Positions 40,832-50,802 of a stretch of 64,000 bases of DNA are shown piece by piece. This DNA comes from Lachnospiraceae bacterium. Lineage in GTDB: Bacteria; Bacillota; Clostridia; Lachnospirales; Lachnospiraceae. The stretch covers positions 1 through 64,000 of the forward strand of contig CAJTCH010000010.1 in assembly GCA_910574715.1 (NCBI GenBank), in the 5' to 3' direction. Position 1 is the stretch's first letter, and the number at the start of each line of letters is the position of its first letter. A model generated the notes under the pieces. It was not told the DNA's origin. It worked only from the letters and a program-made list of their open reading frames with translations, and did not search any database. The translations under genes were made by a program, and so were the position numbers.

Positions 40832-42795
40832 AGAATATTGTTGCGTTGTTGGTAATACTGGGATTGATCTACTGGCAGCAGTCGCCTGCCGTTAGACCGG
40901 CATATGCCTGGGATGAAAGCTGCGGGGAGCAGAATATAAGCCCGGACCGGGAGACGGCTGCAGATTCGGATGGATCATGGGAAGAGGGAAATGAGATATC
41001 AGGAGGAACACAGGAAGGACCATCCGACGGATCGGGAAAGAAAGAACCTGAGGGAGAGCCGGAAGGAGGCGGCAAAGACGGCACGGAAGAAGAGCCGGAA
41101 GGAGATGGCAAAGATGGCACGGAAGAAGAACCAGGAACTTCCGGGGAAGATAAAGACGATACGGAAGAACCGCCTATAGAATGCTTCAAGACGGTCATCC
41201 CGCCGGAGGACGGACAGAACGGATATTACAAGACCAGACCGGAAGCGGAAGTGTGGCATAACAGCGAGAGAGGGGTTACCAGGTATTGTTTTACTGACAG
41301 CAGCGGGCGCAGGGAAGAAGGCGGGCTGACAGAAAAAGACGGCAGCTTCAAGATCAGAAGGGAGTGTTTCCTTGAAGGCAGCAATCATCTGTCGGTATGG
41401 ATGGAGGATGAAGCAGGAAAACGTGTGGAAGAATATGCGTTAGAGAAGACTTTTCTGGTTGATACACAGCCGCCGTCAGTCAGGATCCAGACACCTTTGG
41501 GAGCAGAAGCCTGGTATCAGAAGGAGGTTTTCATCAATGCGTCCGGTGAGGATGGCGTCAAGGGGAGCCGGATTGAAGAGATTGCCTGCTTTGTAGGCAG
41601 CCAGAAGATCGGAAGCAGTAAGGAAGCTTCTGCCGGTTTCCTGATCTCTTGTGCGTCGGCAGGCGGGAAGGCGGTTCCGGTAATGGTGAGGGTGACAGAC
41701 CGCGCCGGAAATATTGCAAGAGAGACGTGCGGTCTCTATATCGATCAGCGCCCGCCAAGAACAGCGGTGGAAGGGGTATCAGACTACATGATCACCAGTG
41801 AACCGGTGGAGGTTAAATATCTGATAGAGGAGGAGAATGCTGTCGGGAAAATAGAGGCAGGCGCCAGATGGGAGGATCCCAGAGGACAGGTCATATATCT
41901 GGCGGCAGAAGAGTGGAAGGAAGAAAAAGGAGGCAAAAGTGCACGGCAGACCTTGAATGAAGATGGAATCTATCAACTGAGCGTCAGCGCATGGGATCAG
42001 GCAGGATATGAGGGCAGCAGCAAGGGACAGGTGATCATAGACAGTGAGGATCCGGTCATCCGCCATGTAGATGAGCTGGACGGGCAGTATATGAAGAGCT
42101 TCTGCTGGGAATATCCGGCGGAAGAAACGGTAGAGGACTTTACCAGCTATACTTACTCAGTATGTCTGGACGGCAGGCCGTACCATATCGGAGAGAATAT
42201 CTTGAGAGAAGGGAAGCATGTATTAGAAGTACAGGCGGAGGATTCTGCCGGGAATAAAGGCAGGGCGGAAGCAGAATTTGCCATTGACCGAACGGCGCCG
42301 CGGATCATATTCGGAAATGCCAGGGACGGACAGGTCTACGAGGAAGCAATGAATCTCGAAGTATCGCTTGAGAATCAGGAAGATTATATCGAGGAAATTC
42401 GGATCAATGGGAAATTACAGAAGACCAGCGCTGAGAAAAAGACCTATTCCTATGAGATAAAAGAGTGCAGGGACTACGAAGTCCTGGTGAAGGCATATGA
42501 CAGAGCAGGCAACTGTGCGGTATCATGTATGGATTTTACAGTGGCGCATAAGCAAAGCCTTCTTAACAGGTTTGCAGGACCGATCAGGAAGATGCTGGGA
42601 GTTCCTGTTCAAGAAAGTACGAAGGATCAGGTAATCCGGGAGCAGCAAGAGACAGTCGCAGAACCGATCCGCAGAGGCAGTATTGTTCTCCTTGGACTTG
42701 CGGGTACCGGATGTATAACTGCTATAGTCTGGCGGAGAAATACACTTTTGCTGTTGGCGGGCAGGCTAACGAATATTTGTAAAAAACAGTTGTGA
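40816..42795 (+). CDS. Secreted Ig-like multidomain protein with C-terminal membrane anchor
   Basis: A signal peptide (residues ~1-32, ending RPAYA) leads to an acidic Gly/Glu/Pro-rich linker (~40-120) with a 12-residue tandem repeat. Then come four to five Ig-like beta-sandwich domains whose boundaries are marked by VDTQPPS, IDQRPPR, IDSEDPV and IDRTAPR, each with a DxAGN-like turn before the end (VTDRAGN, AWDQAGY, AEDSAGN, YDRAGN). A membrane helix near the end (SIVLLGLAGTGCITAIVW) and a basic tail anchor it; there is no LPxTG. The start overlaps the kinase-like gene. Together they look like a surface assembly: outer Ig stalk, inner TPR/pseudokinase. Adhesion or polymer sensing is possible; the function is not known. 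Confidence 0.75.
   Translation: MGRKMKNIVALLVILGLIYWQQSPAVRPAYAWDESCGEQNISPDRETAADSDGSWEEGNEISGGTQEGPSDGSGKKEPEGEPEGGGKDGTEEEPEGDGKDGTEEEPGTSGEDKDDTEEPPIECFKTVIPPEDGQNGYYKTRPEAEVWHNSERGVTRYCFTDSSGRREEGGLTEKDGSFKIRRECFLEGSNHLSVWMEDEAGKRVEEYALEKTFLVDTQPPSVRIQTPLGAEAWYQKEVFINASGEDGVKGSRIEEIACFVGSQKIGSSKEASAGFLISCASAGGKAVPVMVRVTDRAGNIARETCGLYIDQRPPRTAVEGVSDYMITSEPVEVKYLIEEENAVGKIEAGARWEDPRGQVIYLAAEEWKEEKGGKSARQTLNEDGIYQLSVSAWDQAGYEGSSKGQVIIDSEDPVIRHVDELDGQYMKSFCWEYPAEETVEDFTSYTYSVCLDGRPYHIGENILREGKHVLEVQAEDSAGNKGRAEAEFAIDRTAPRIIFGNARDGQVYEEAMNLEVSLENQEDYIEEIRINGKLQKTSAEKKTYSYEIKECRDYEVLVKAYDRAGNCAVSCMDFTVAHKQSLLNRFAGPIRKMLGVPVQESTKDQVIREQQETVAEPIRRGSIVLLGLAGTGCITAIVWRRNTLLLLAGRLTNICKKQL
41065..41136 (+). 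repeat. 36-base tandem repeat coding for an acidic linker
   Basis: Two adjacent 36-base units (41065-41100 and 41101-41136), differing at a few positions, encode GGGKDGTEEEPE and GDGKDGTEEEPG. The repeat forms the flexible acidic linker between signal peptide and first Ig-like domain, and such repeats often vary in copy number between strains. Confidence 0.8.
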
Positions 42796-42818
42796 AGTTC
42801 GCTTTGTTATGATATAGT
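42790..42818 (+). promoter_or_regulatory. Promoter of the glp operon
   Basis: TTGTGA (42790-42795, overlapping the stop of the Ig-like gene), 17 bases, TATAGT (42813-42818). Transcription would start near 42825 and pass through the terminator-like leader before glpP. Confidence 0.6.
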
Positions 42819-42849
42819 TATAACAGTTGAATAGCAGTGTTGAGATAGG

Positions 42850-42899
42850 AGAGCGAATGAGGGCAGCAGAAGTGTTGTTGTGAAGTTTGCTCTTTTTTT
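42850..42899 (+). promoter_or_regulatory. Leader terminator before glpP, likely GlpP antitermination target
   Basis: AGAGCGAA (42850-42857) pairs with TTTGCTCT (42886-42893, one G-U pair), followed by a T-run to 42899. It is a terminator inside the leader of the operon that encodes GlpP, a known antiterminator, so it is probably overcome when glycerol 3-phosphate is present. A second similar leader lies at 45195-45253. Confidence 0.65.
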
Positions 42900-42957
42900 C
42901 GCAAGCAGCCAGTACAGCATTGCGTAATAAATAGTGAGATCTGCAGCGCTGTGCTAG
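42900..42957. repeat. Small palindromic element, copy C
   Basis: AGTACAGCATTGC (42911-42923) pairs imperfectly with GCAGCGCTGTGCT (42943-42955). AGTACAGCATTGC resembles AGTACAACATTGC in the left arm of the giant palindrome at 3589-3800, so it looks like a miniature relative of the same family. It sits between the leader terminator and the glpP ribosome-binding site. Confidence 0.45.
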
Positions 42958-42968
42958 AGGAGAGTAGA

Positions 42969-43538
42969 ATGGACAGGAAGTATTATGATGCGATCGAGGG
43001 GAATCCGGTCGTTGCGGCAGTGAAAGATATGGAAGGCCTCAGGATATGCTGCAGGCTTGAGGATATCAAGGTGGTTTTTATCTTGTTCGGCGATATCTGT
43101 TCGATCGGAGAGATTGTAAGCCAGGTGAAGGAGACGGGACGGATGGCCATGGTTCATGTGGATCTGATCGCGGGTTTAAATTCGAAGGAAGTGGCGGTTG
43201 ATTTTATCAAGAAGAATACGCAGGCAGACGGGATTATATCAACGAAGCCGTCCCTGATACGAAGAGGGAGGGAGTTGTCCCTGTGTACGGTCCTTCGGTA
43301 CTTCCTGATTGATTCCATGGCATTGGAGAGTATCAGGCAGCAGCAGTCGATTGTGAAGCCGGACTTTATAGAGGTGCTTCCGGGACTGATGCCCAAGGTG
43401 ATACAGAAGATCTGCAGAACATCCAGGACGCCCATTATTGCGGGCGGCCTGATCACGGACAAGGAAGCTGTGATGGGAGCGCTTAACGCAGGGGCGATCG
43501 CGGTATCTACGACGCACCAGGACGTGTGGCGGATGTAG
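42969..43538 (+). CDS. glpP: GlpP: glycerol-3-phosphate-responsive antiterminator
   Basis: ATG 42969 follows AGAGGAGAGTAGA. The 189-residue TIM-barrel-like protein matches GlpP by its NPVVAAVKDMEGL, HVDLIAGLNSKEVAVDFIKK, TKPSLIRRGRELSL, VLPGLMPKVI and PIIAGGLITDKEAVMGALNA blocks; the last holds the phosphate-binding loop for glycerol 3-phosphate. In Bacillus subtilis GlpP binds the glpD leader RNA and prevents termination. Here it is the first gene of the operon it most likely controls, with one leader terminator before it and another before the dehydrogenase genes, so it may regulate itself. Confidence 0.9.
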   Translation: MDRKYYDAIEGNPVVAAVKDMEGLRICCRLEDIKVVFILFGDICSIGEIVSQVKETGRMAMVHVDLIAGLNSKEVAVDFIKKNTQADGIISTKPSLIRRGRELSLCTVLRYFLIDSMALESIRQQQSIVKPDFIEVLPGLMPKVIQKICRTSRTPIIAGGLITDKEAVMGALNAGAIAVSTTHQDVWRM

Positions 43539-43621
43539 GATAGGATGTGATCTGCGGCGGATACAGGATACATGCAGGTGTAGAATGAGAAGCGGATGTG
43601 GGTTTTAGAAGACGCAGATAA

Positions 43622-45139
<1,518 letters not shown>

Positions 45140-45194
45140 GAGATCTGACTGCAGACGGCCAGATGAGAATAATTGAAGAGAGAATTGCACGAGA

Positions 45195-45253
45195 AAAGAG
45201 TCAGGCAATCACCGCATTGAGAGAGATGCGTCTGTTTGCCGACTCTTTTTCTT
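45195..45253 (+). promoter_or_regulatory. Internal leader terminator before the glycerol-3-phosphate dehydrogenase genes
   Basis: AAAGAGTCAGGCAA (45195-45208) pairs with TTTGCCGACTCTTT (45235-45248, with a bulge), followed by TTTCTTT. It lies between glpK and the GlpA-like gene, the place that matches the GlpP-controlled glpD leader of Bacillus. There is no promoter next to it, so it would work on read-through transcripts, setting the ratio of kinase to dehydrogenase. Confidence 0.6.
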
Positions 45254-45254
45254 T

Positions 45255-45346
45255 CCGCGGGCAACGAGCCAAGCGGGCATGCTTGCATGCGCATTTGGCG
45301 ACTGCCGCGAGAGCATGCTTGCATGTGCATTCGGCAGATGCCGCGG
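45255..45346. repeat. Palindromic element, copy B (double hairpin)
   Basis: CCGCGGGCAACGAGCCAAGC (45255-45274, running on into GGGCATGC) pairs with the later GCATGCGCATTTGGCGACTG and CCGCG segment. A second similar unit (GCATGCTTGCATGTGCATTC, then GGCAGATGCCGCGG) follows. The ends AAGCCAAG/GAGCCAAG and ATTTGGCGACTGCC are shared with the giant palindrome at 3589-3800. It lies between the leader terminator and the GlpA-like gene and holds no real reading frame. Confidence 0.6.
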
Positions 45347-45374
45347 ATGAATCAGAGTGAGAGGAGTCAGGAAG

Positions 45375-46817
45375 ATGCAAGAATATGAAGTAATCATTAT
45401 CGGAGCCGGGGTATCCGGCTGTGCAGCGGCGAGAGAACTGTCGCGCTACCATGTTAAGGTATGTGTACTTGAGAAGGAGGAAGACGTATGCTGCGGGACC
45501 TCTAAGGCCAACAGCGGAATCGTCCATGCCGGCTATGATGCGCCGGTCGGTTCCCTGAAAGCGCAGATGAATCTGCGGGGGAATGAGATGATGGAGAAGC
45601 TGTCGGAAGAACTGGATATTCCGTTTGTGCGCAACGGTTCGCTGGTGATCTGCCGAAGCGAGGAAGATCTGCCGAAGCTTCGTAAGCTGTACGACAGAGG
45701 GATCGCTAATGGGGTGAAGGGGCTTCAGATCCTTGAAAGAGAAGAGGTCCTGGCAAAAGAGCCGAACGTGACAGAAGATGTGTACGCCGCGCTGTATGCA
45801 CCGTCAGGGGGAATCGTCTGCCCCTTTGAGCTGAATATCGCCCTGGCAGAGAATGCGTATGCCAACGGCGCAGAATTCCGGTTCTGTACAGAAGTACAGG
45901 AGATCAGACGGCTTGAGGAAGGCTATGAGCTTATTACGGATCAGGGAATCTTCCGAGCCGGATTCGTGGTAAATGCGGCGGGTGTCTACGCAGACCGGTT
46001 CCACAATATGGTCAGTGGCCGTAAGATAGAGATCACGGCGAGAAGAGGGGATTACTGCCTGCTGGATAAGAGTGCGGGGAACCATGTGAAGAGTACAGTC
46101 TTCACGCTTCCGGGGAAGTTTGGGAAAGGGGTTCTTGTCGCTCCGACTGCCCACGGCAATCTGATCCTTGGACCCACCGCTATAGACATCGAGGATAAGG
46201 AGGGCACGAACACGACCAGAGAAGGTCTTGATCAGGTGCTTGAGAAGGTCGGAATGAACGCGAGGAATCTCCCGATGAGGCAGGTGATCACATCTTTTGC
46301 AGGGCTACGGGCGCATGAGAAGGATGACGAATTCATTATAGAGGAGCTGGAGGACGCACCGGGATTTATCGACTGCGCCGGTATCGAATCCCCGGGACTT
46401 ACGAGCTGTCCGGCGGTAGGGAAACGGATCGCCGGTATCCTAAGAGAGCGTATGGAACTCACTGAGAAGAAGGATTTCATCTCTGTCAGGAAAGGCATCT
46501 TGAGGCCGGCGGAGCTGTCAAAGGAAGAACAGGCAAGGCTTATTAAGGAGAATCCTGCATATGGTAATATCATCTGCCGGTGCGAGATGATCACGGAAGG
46601 CGAGATCATTGATGCGATCCGGCGTCCTCTTGGGGCGAGATCTCTGGACGGTGTAAAACGCAGAACAAGAGCCGGAATGGGACGCTGTCAGGCAGGTTTC
46701 TGTTCTCCAAGGGTAATGGAGATTCTGGCGAGAGAATGGGATATGGACATTAGGGACGTCACGAAATCCGGTGGAGCATCCAGAATTCTTGCAGGCACGA
46801 ATAAGGATATACTATAG
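45375..46817 (+). CDS. GlpA-like FAD-dependent dehydrogenase subunit
   Basis: ATG 45375 (after GGAGGAGTCAGGA) is preferred over the upstream frame opening. The protein has the dinucleotide-binding motif VIIIGAGVSGCAAARELS for FAD and a DAO-type fold, and at the C-terminus a BFD-like [2Fe-2S] domain with CRCEMITEG and the GRCQAGFC cysteines. This is the GlpA-type anaerobic glycerol-3-phosphate dehydrogenase large subunit (480 residues), which oxidises glycerol 3-phosphate to dihydroxyacetone phosphate. It is followed within 16 bases by the GlpB-like flavoprotein and then DUF1667, the usual three-gene set in Firmicutes. Confidence 0.88.
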   Translation: MQEYEVIIIGAGVSGCAAARELSRYHVKVCVLEKEEDVCCGTSKANSGIVHAGYDAPVGSLKAQMNLRGNEMMEKLSEELDIPFVRNGSLVICRSEEDLPKLRKLYDRGIANGVKGLQILEREEVLAKEPNVTEDVYAALYAPSGGIVCPFELNIALAENAYANGAEFRFCTEVQEIRRLEEGYELITDQGIFRAGFVVNAAGVYADRFHNMVSGRKIEITARRGDYCLLDKSAGNHVKSTVFTLPGKFGKGVLVAPTAHGNLILGPTAIDIEDKEGTNTTREGLDQVLEKVGMNARNLPMRQVITSFAGLRAHEKDDEFIIEELEDAPGFIDCAGIESPGLTSCPAVGKRIAGILRERMELTEKKDFISVRKGILRPAELSKEEQARLIKENPAYGNIICRCEMITEGEIIDAIRRPLGARSLDGVKRRTRAGMGRCQAGFCSPRVMEILAREWDMDIRDVTKSGGASRILAGTNKDIL

Positions 46818-46833
46818 GGGAGGGAACAGAGAT

Positions 46834-48114
46834 ATGAATAACTATTTGTCAGCAGACATTGTGATCATAGGCGGCGGTCCGGCAGGTCTTGCGGCTGCGG
46901 TTGCCGCGAAGAAAAACGGGATCGACAAGATCTTGATCCTGGAACGTGACAGAGAATTAGGAGGCATCCTGAACCAGTGCATCCACAACGGGTTTGGGCT
47001 TCATACATTTAAGGAAGAGTTGACGGGACCGGAGTACGCGGCGAGATTTATCGAGCAGGTATTGGATCTGGATATTGAGTACAAGTTAAATACCATGGTC
47101 ATGGACATCAGCCGGGATAAAGTCGTGACGGCGATGAACCGGGAAGAGGGGATGTTCGAGGTCTGCGCCGGGGCGGTCATCCTGGCGATGGGATGCAGGG
47201 AGAGACCAAGGGGTGCTCTGAACATTCCGGGATTCCGACCGGCAGGTATATTCTCGGCGGGTACGGCTCAGAGGCTTGTGAATATGGAAGGGTATCTTCC
47301 GGGGCGCGAGGTAGTTATCCTGGGTTCCGGCGATATCGGCCTGATCATGGCAAGAAGGATGACCCTTGAGGGCGCGAAGGTAAAGGTCGTGGCGGAACTG
47401 ATGCCATACTCCGGCGGTCTTAAGCGGAATATCGTGCAGTGCCTTGACGATTATGGAATACCGCTTAAGCTGAGCCACACGGTGGTTGATATCAAGGGCA
47501 AGGAAAGGCTTGAGGGAATTACGCTGGCGGAGGTTGATTGTAAGGGTAAGCCGATACCGGGAACAGAAGAGTTCTATTCCTGTGACACGCTTCTTCTTTC
47601 GGTCGGCCTGATCCCGGAGAACGAGCTTTCCGCAGGTATGGGGGTGGAGTTGAATCCGGTCACATCTGGCCCGCGGGTGAACGAGAGCCTAGAGACGAAT
47701 ATAGAGGGAGTCTTCGCATGCGGTAATGTGCTTCATGTACATGATCTGGTGGATTTCGTATCGGAGGAAGCGGCGGCGGCAGGAAAGAACGCGGCGGCGT
47801 ATGTGCGGTCGGAAAAGGAGACGGCAACCACTCCTTTCGTTCGTCTTACTGTGGGAACCGGGGTGCGCTATACGGTGCCTGAGACTATATGCGCCGAACG
47901 GATGGGAGAACATCTGACGGTGCGTTTCCGGGTGGGCGGCGTATATAAGAACTGTTATGTCAGCGTCTATTTTGACGGCGAGATGATCTCCCGGAGGAAG
48001 AAAGCAGTGGTCGCGCCCGGTGAGATGGAGGAGATCATGCTTACGAAAAAGCAGCTTATGGAGTATCCTGATTTGAGGGAGATAAGTGTGAGGATTGAGG
48101 AGGCACAAGAGTGA
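46834..48114 (+). CDS. GlpB-like FAD/NAD(P) oxidoreductase subunit
   Basis: The 426-residue protein begins VIIGGGPAGLAAAVAAKKNG (FAD) and has a second Rossmann motif ILGSGDIGLIMARRMTLEGA for a pyridine nucleotide, with ELGGILNQCIHNGFGLH between. It is a two-dinucleotide-binding flavoprotein that would carry electrons from the GlpA-like subunit toward NAD or another acceptor. ATG 46834 follows GGGGAGGGAACAG. The stop overlaps the DUF1667 start by one base (GTGATGG), so all three subunits are translationally linked. Confidence 0.88.
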   Translation: MNNYLSADIVIIGGGPAGLAAAVAAKKNGIDKILILERDRELGGILNQCIHNGFGLHTFKEELTGPEYAARFIEQVLDLDIEYKLNTMVMDISRDKVVTAMNREEGMFEVCAGAVILAMGCRERPRGALNIPGFRPAGIFSAGTAQRLVNMEGYLPGREVVILGSGDIGLIMARRMTLEGAKVKVVAELMPYSGGLKRNIVQCLDDYGIPLKLSHTVVDIKGKERLEGITLAEVDCKGKPIPGTEEFYSCDTLLLSVGLIPENELSAGMGVELNPVTSGPRVNESLETNIEGVFACGNVLHVHDLVDFVSEEAAAAGKNAAAYVRSEKETATTPFVRLTVGTGVRYTVPETICAERMGEHLTVRFRVGGVYKNCYVSVYFDGEMISRRKKAVVAPGEMEEIMLTKKQLMEYPDLREISVRIEEAQE

Positions 48115-48473
48115 TGGAAGAGAAGAATCTGATATGTATCAACTGCCCATTGGGCTGTATGCTTACGGTTGTCATGGATGGGAAGGAGATCGTGAGCGTT
48201 GCGGGCAATACCTGCAGACGGGGAGATACTTATGCCAGAAAAGAATTGACCGATCCGACCAGGATCGTGACCTCCACGGTGAAGGTATCGGGAGGCAGTG
48301 AGAGTATGGTCTCGGTTAAGACGAAGGAGGATATACCTAAGGAGAAGGTGCTGGAGTGCGTAAGAGAGCTGAAAGATGTGGTTGTATCGGCGCCGGTTAA
48401 GATCGGGGATGTTATACTGGACGATGCTGCCGGAACAGGGGTCAGTATTGTCGCGACGAAGAATGTGCGGTGA
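48114..48473 (+). CDS. DUF1667 subunit of the glycerol-3-phosphate dehydrogenase complex
   Basis: The 119-residue protein has an N-terminal Cys cluster, CINCPLGC plus a fourth Cys in AGNTCRRG, like the [4Fe-4S] domain of molybdopterin enzymes. It is followed by a small alpha/beta domain (ECVRELKDVVVSAPVKIGDV). DUF1667 genes regularly follow GlpA/GlpB-like flavoproteins and the protein is taken to be the small electron-transfer or membrane-linked subunit, replacing GlpC. It is the last gene of the operon. A miniature relative is encoded at 37539-37691. Confidence 0.9.
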   Translation: MEEKNLICINCPLGCMLTVVMDGKEIVSVAGNTCRRGDTYARKELTDPTRIVTSTVKVSGGSESMVSVKTKEDIPKEKVLECVRELKDVVVSAPVKIGDVILDDAAGTGVSIVATKNVR

Positions 48474-48572
48474 GAGTCTGAAATAAGACAGATCTCTCAG
48501 CGATTGTTCGGGATGTATCACATCATAAGGATTTTCGGCATATAATAATGCAAAAAGTATCAGGAGCAGTTT

Positions 48573-49334
48573 ATGCCGTATTCAATCATGCTGGATGCCG
48601 GACACGGGGGCCGTGACCCGGGCGCAGTCTACAACGGCCGACAGGAGAAGGATGATGCCTTGAGGCTGACCTTGGCAGTAGGAGAGATTCTTCAGAATAA
48701 TGGGATCGATGTACAATATACGAGAACAACAGATGTGTACCAGACGCCCTATGAGAAAGCGATGGAAGCCAACAATGCGGGGGTGGATTTCTTCATATCG
48801 ATCCACAGGAATTCGTATCCGACGGACAATGAGGTGTCGGGAGTGGAGACTCTGGTATACGATCTGTCTGGTCTGAAATATCAGATGGCGCAGGATATCA
48901 ACGATCAGTTGGAAGCGGTCGGTTTCGTGAATCTTGGGGTAAAAGCCCGCCCCAACCTGGTGGTACTTAGAAGAACGAGGATGCCGGCATTATTGGTGGA
49001 AGCTGGGTTTATTAATTCGGATGTAGACAATGAATTATTTGACAATAACTTCCAGGATATTGCGCGGGCGATCGCAGGAGGTGTCTTAGATACGCTGAGT
49101 TCAGAGGGAATTATCGAGAATGACAGCTTCCGTGTCCAGGTAGGTGCTTTCCGCAACCGGAGATATGCAGAGAGACTGTTGAATGAGTTGTTGGAACAGG
49201 GATTTCCGGCCTTCCTGGACGATTCCGGTCCGTATATCCGTGTCCAGGTCGGCTATTTTACAGATATGGAAGATGCGGTCGAGATGGAGCAGCAGCTGAA
49301 ACAGGCCGGTTATCCGACGGTGATCGTACAGTAA
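48573..49334 (+). CDS. N-acetylmuramoyl-L-alanine amidase with SPOR-type repeat domain
   Basis: Residues ~1-180 form an Amidase_3 domain with the zinc ligands His and Glu in LDAGHGGRDPG and GRQEKDDA, His in FFISIHRNSY, and the catalytic Glu in ALLVEAGFIN. Residues ~185-253 are a SPOR domain (FRVQVGAFRNRRYAERLLNE, then IRVQVGYFTDMEDAVEMEQQ) that binds denuded glycan strands at division sites. It cuts the bond between muramic acid and the stem peptide. There is no signal peptide, which is seen in some clostridial relatives, where export or lysis-dependent release is unclear. A bidirectional terminator follows. Confidence 0.9.
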   Translation: MPYSIMLDAGHGGRDPGAVYNGRQEKDDALRLTLAVGEILQNNGIDVQYTRTTDVYQTPYEKAMEANNAGVDFFISIHRNSYPTDNEVSGVETLVYDLSGLKYQMAQDINDQLEAVGFVNLGVKARPNLVVLRRTRMPALLVEAGFINSDVDNELFDNNFQDIARAIAGGVLDTLSSEGIIENDSFRVQVGAFRNRRYAERLLNELLEQGFPAFLDDSGPYIRVQVGYFTDMEDAVEMEQQLKQAGYPTVIVQ

Positions 49335-49343
49335 GGAAATATA

Positions 49344-49373
49344 AAAAACGCAGCCTGTCAAGCCTGCGTTTTT
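49344..49373. terminator. Bidirectional terminator, amidase versus histidine kinase genes
   Basis: AAAAACGCAG (49344-49353) is perfectly mirrored by CTGCGTTTTT (49364-49373) around a 10-base loop, ending both convergent units. Confidence 0.9.
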
Positions 49374-49374
49374 C

Positions 49375-50781
49375 TTATCCCTTGGGCAGCGAGAAGATAA
49401 ACTCTGTCCCAACGCCTTCTGTGCTGACCACATTGATATTCTCTCCGTGAGCCTGGATCGCTTCCTTGACGATGGCAAGGCCTAAGCCGGTCCCTTTCTT
49501 GTCCTTTCCGCGGGAGAGATCAGACTTGTAGAAGCGTTCCCAGACCTTATTCAAAGAGCTTCTGGGAATGCCGATGCCGTCGTCCTTCACAGAGATGTAG
49601 ACTTTATCCCCGCGTTCGGTTGTCTCGACCGTAACTACAGAGTCAGGATCGCTGAACTTGATTGCATTATCCAGAAGGTTATAGAGTACCTGTTGGATCT
49701 TGCGTTTATCGGCGTTGACATTCAGGTGTTTGGCGGCAAGCACCACGTCTATGGAAATCTTCTTCTGCGTACAGGTGCCCTCGAAAGAGGCCGCGACCTG
49801 CTTGATCATATCGTGGATGTCAAAGAGTTCTTTGTTCAGCAGAAGATTCTTAGTGTCGAATTCATTCAGGGTCAGAAGATCCTGGGTAAGGTCGGTCAGA
49901 CGTTCCGTCTCAAACAGAATGATCTTCAAGTATTTGTCATACAGTTCCGGCGGTATGGTACCGTCCGTCATAGCCTCTACATAGCCCTTGATGGATGTAA
50001 GAGGGGAACGGAAGTCATGAGAGACATTTGCCACGAATTTCTTCTGATAATCGTCCATATCCCGCAGATGGGAGGACATATAGTTCAGAGACGCGGACAG
50101 ATAGCCCATTTCATCCTCGGTATTGACAGGGATCTCGTATTCCAGGTTGCCGGATGCATATTGTGTGGCCGCCTCCGTGATCTTGCGCAGCGGCCGGTAT
50201 ATGAAATACTGGAAAGCCAGAAGAATCATGAATGAGAGGAGATATATCACCAATACCGTGATGATCGCGGCGTGCATCAGGACATTCTGGGTGTCGCGGA
50301 TATCGGAGGTATACTTATGGATCAGCAGATATCCGTTCGGGGTATATCCGTATACGACCGGCGCCAGTACGGTCATGACGTCTTCTTCAAAATAATCGTG
50401 ATAATTGCCCGTCAGATATTGTTGTCCGCCGCTCTCGGCAGGATTAAAGGCTTCAATATGCCTGGGGGCGGGAGGATAAGTCTCCGGCTCTGCGGAGGTT
50501 ATCATCGTTCCGTCCTTGCCGACGAACCACACCGCAGCCTCCAACTGTATCTCCATACCTGATAATTGGAGACGTACATCTCCCAGCTCCAGGGTCTCAT
50601 CGAAGTAGGCGGGCAGATAATTGCTTGCGATCAGGCTGGCCTCCCGGTAAAGGGAGGTGGCGGTCTTCTCCTCCAGCGGACTCTCGGTCAGATTGAAGGT
50701 CAGTGTCGCCACTGTGAAAATGCTCAGGAATCCGAAGATGATATATACGATTATGAATTTCAAGTGTAACGTGCTGCGCAT
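49375..50781 (-). CDS. Sensor histidine kinase
   Basis: The order is: membrane helix (~10-30), extracellular sensing domain (~31-170), second helix (~170-195), HAMP, dimerisation domain with the phospho-acceptor His in NVSHDFRSPLTS, and ATPase domain with N box (VLYNLLDNAIKFSD), DDGIGIP and KGTGLGLAIV. It would phosphorylate the response regulator encoded directly upstream (21-base gap). The 468-residue layout is that of PhoR/ResE-type cell-envelope sensors; the signal is not known. Confidence 0.94.
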   Translation of the reverse strand: MRSTLHLKFIIVYIIFGFLSIFTVATLTFNLTESPLEEKTATSLYREASLIASNYLPAYFDETLELGDVRLQLSGMEIQLEAAVWFVGKDGTMITSAEPETYPPAPRHIEAFNPAESGGQQYLTGNYHDYFEEDVMTVLAPVVYGYTPNGYLLIHKYTSDIRDTQNVLMHAAIITVLVIYLLSFMILLAFQYFIYRPLRKITEAATQYASGNLEYEIPVNTEDEMGYLSASLNYMSSHLRDMDDYQKKFVANVSHDFRSPLTSIKGYVEAMTDGTIPPELYDKYLKIILFETERLTDLTQDLLTLNEFDTKNLLLNKELFDIHDMIKQVAASFEGTCTQKKISIDVVLAAKHLNVNADKRKIQQVLYNLLDNAIKFSDPDSVVTVETTERGDKVYISVKDDGIGIPRSSLNKVWERFYKSDLSRGKDKKGTGLGLAIVKEAIQAHGENINVVSTEGVGTEFIFSLPKG

Positions 50782-50802
50782 GTAGTCTCCTTATAGTTAG
50801 GT

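Noticed and set aside
41065-41136. CRISPR-like repeat
   Set aside because: It has only two adjacent 36-base units with no spacers, inside a coding region; it is a protein linker repeat. No CRISPR array was seen anywhere in the window.
45201-45527. Minus-strand frame with CKHA-type repeats
   Set aside because: The repeated residues come from reading the palindromic element copy B, not from a protein gene.
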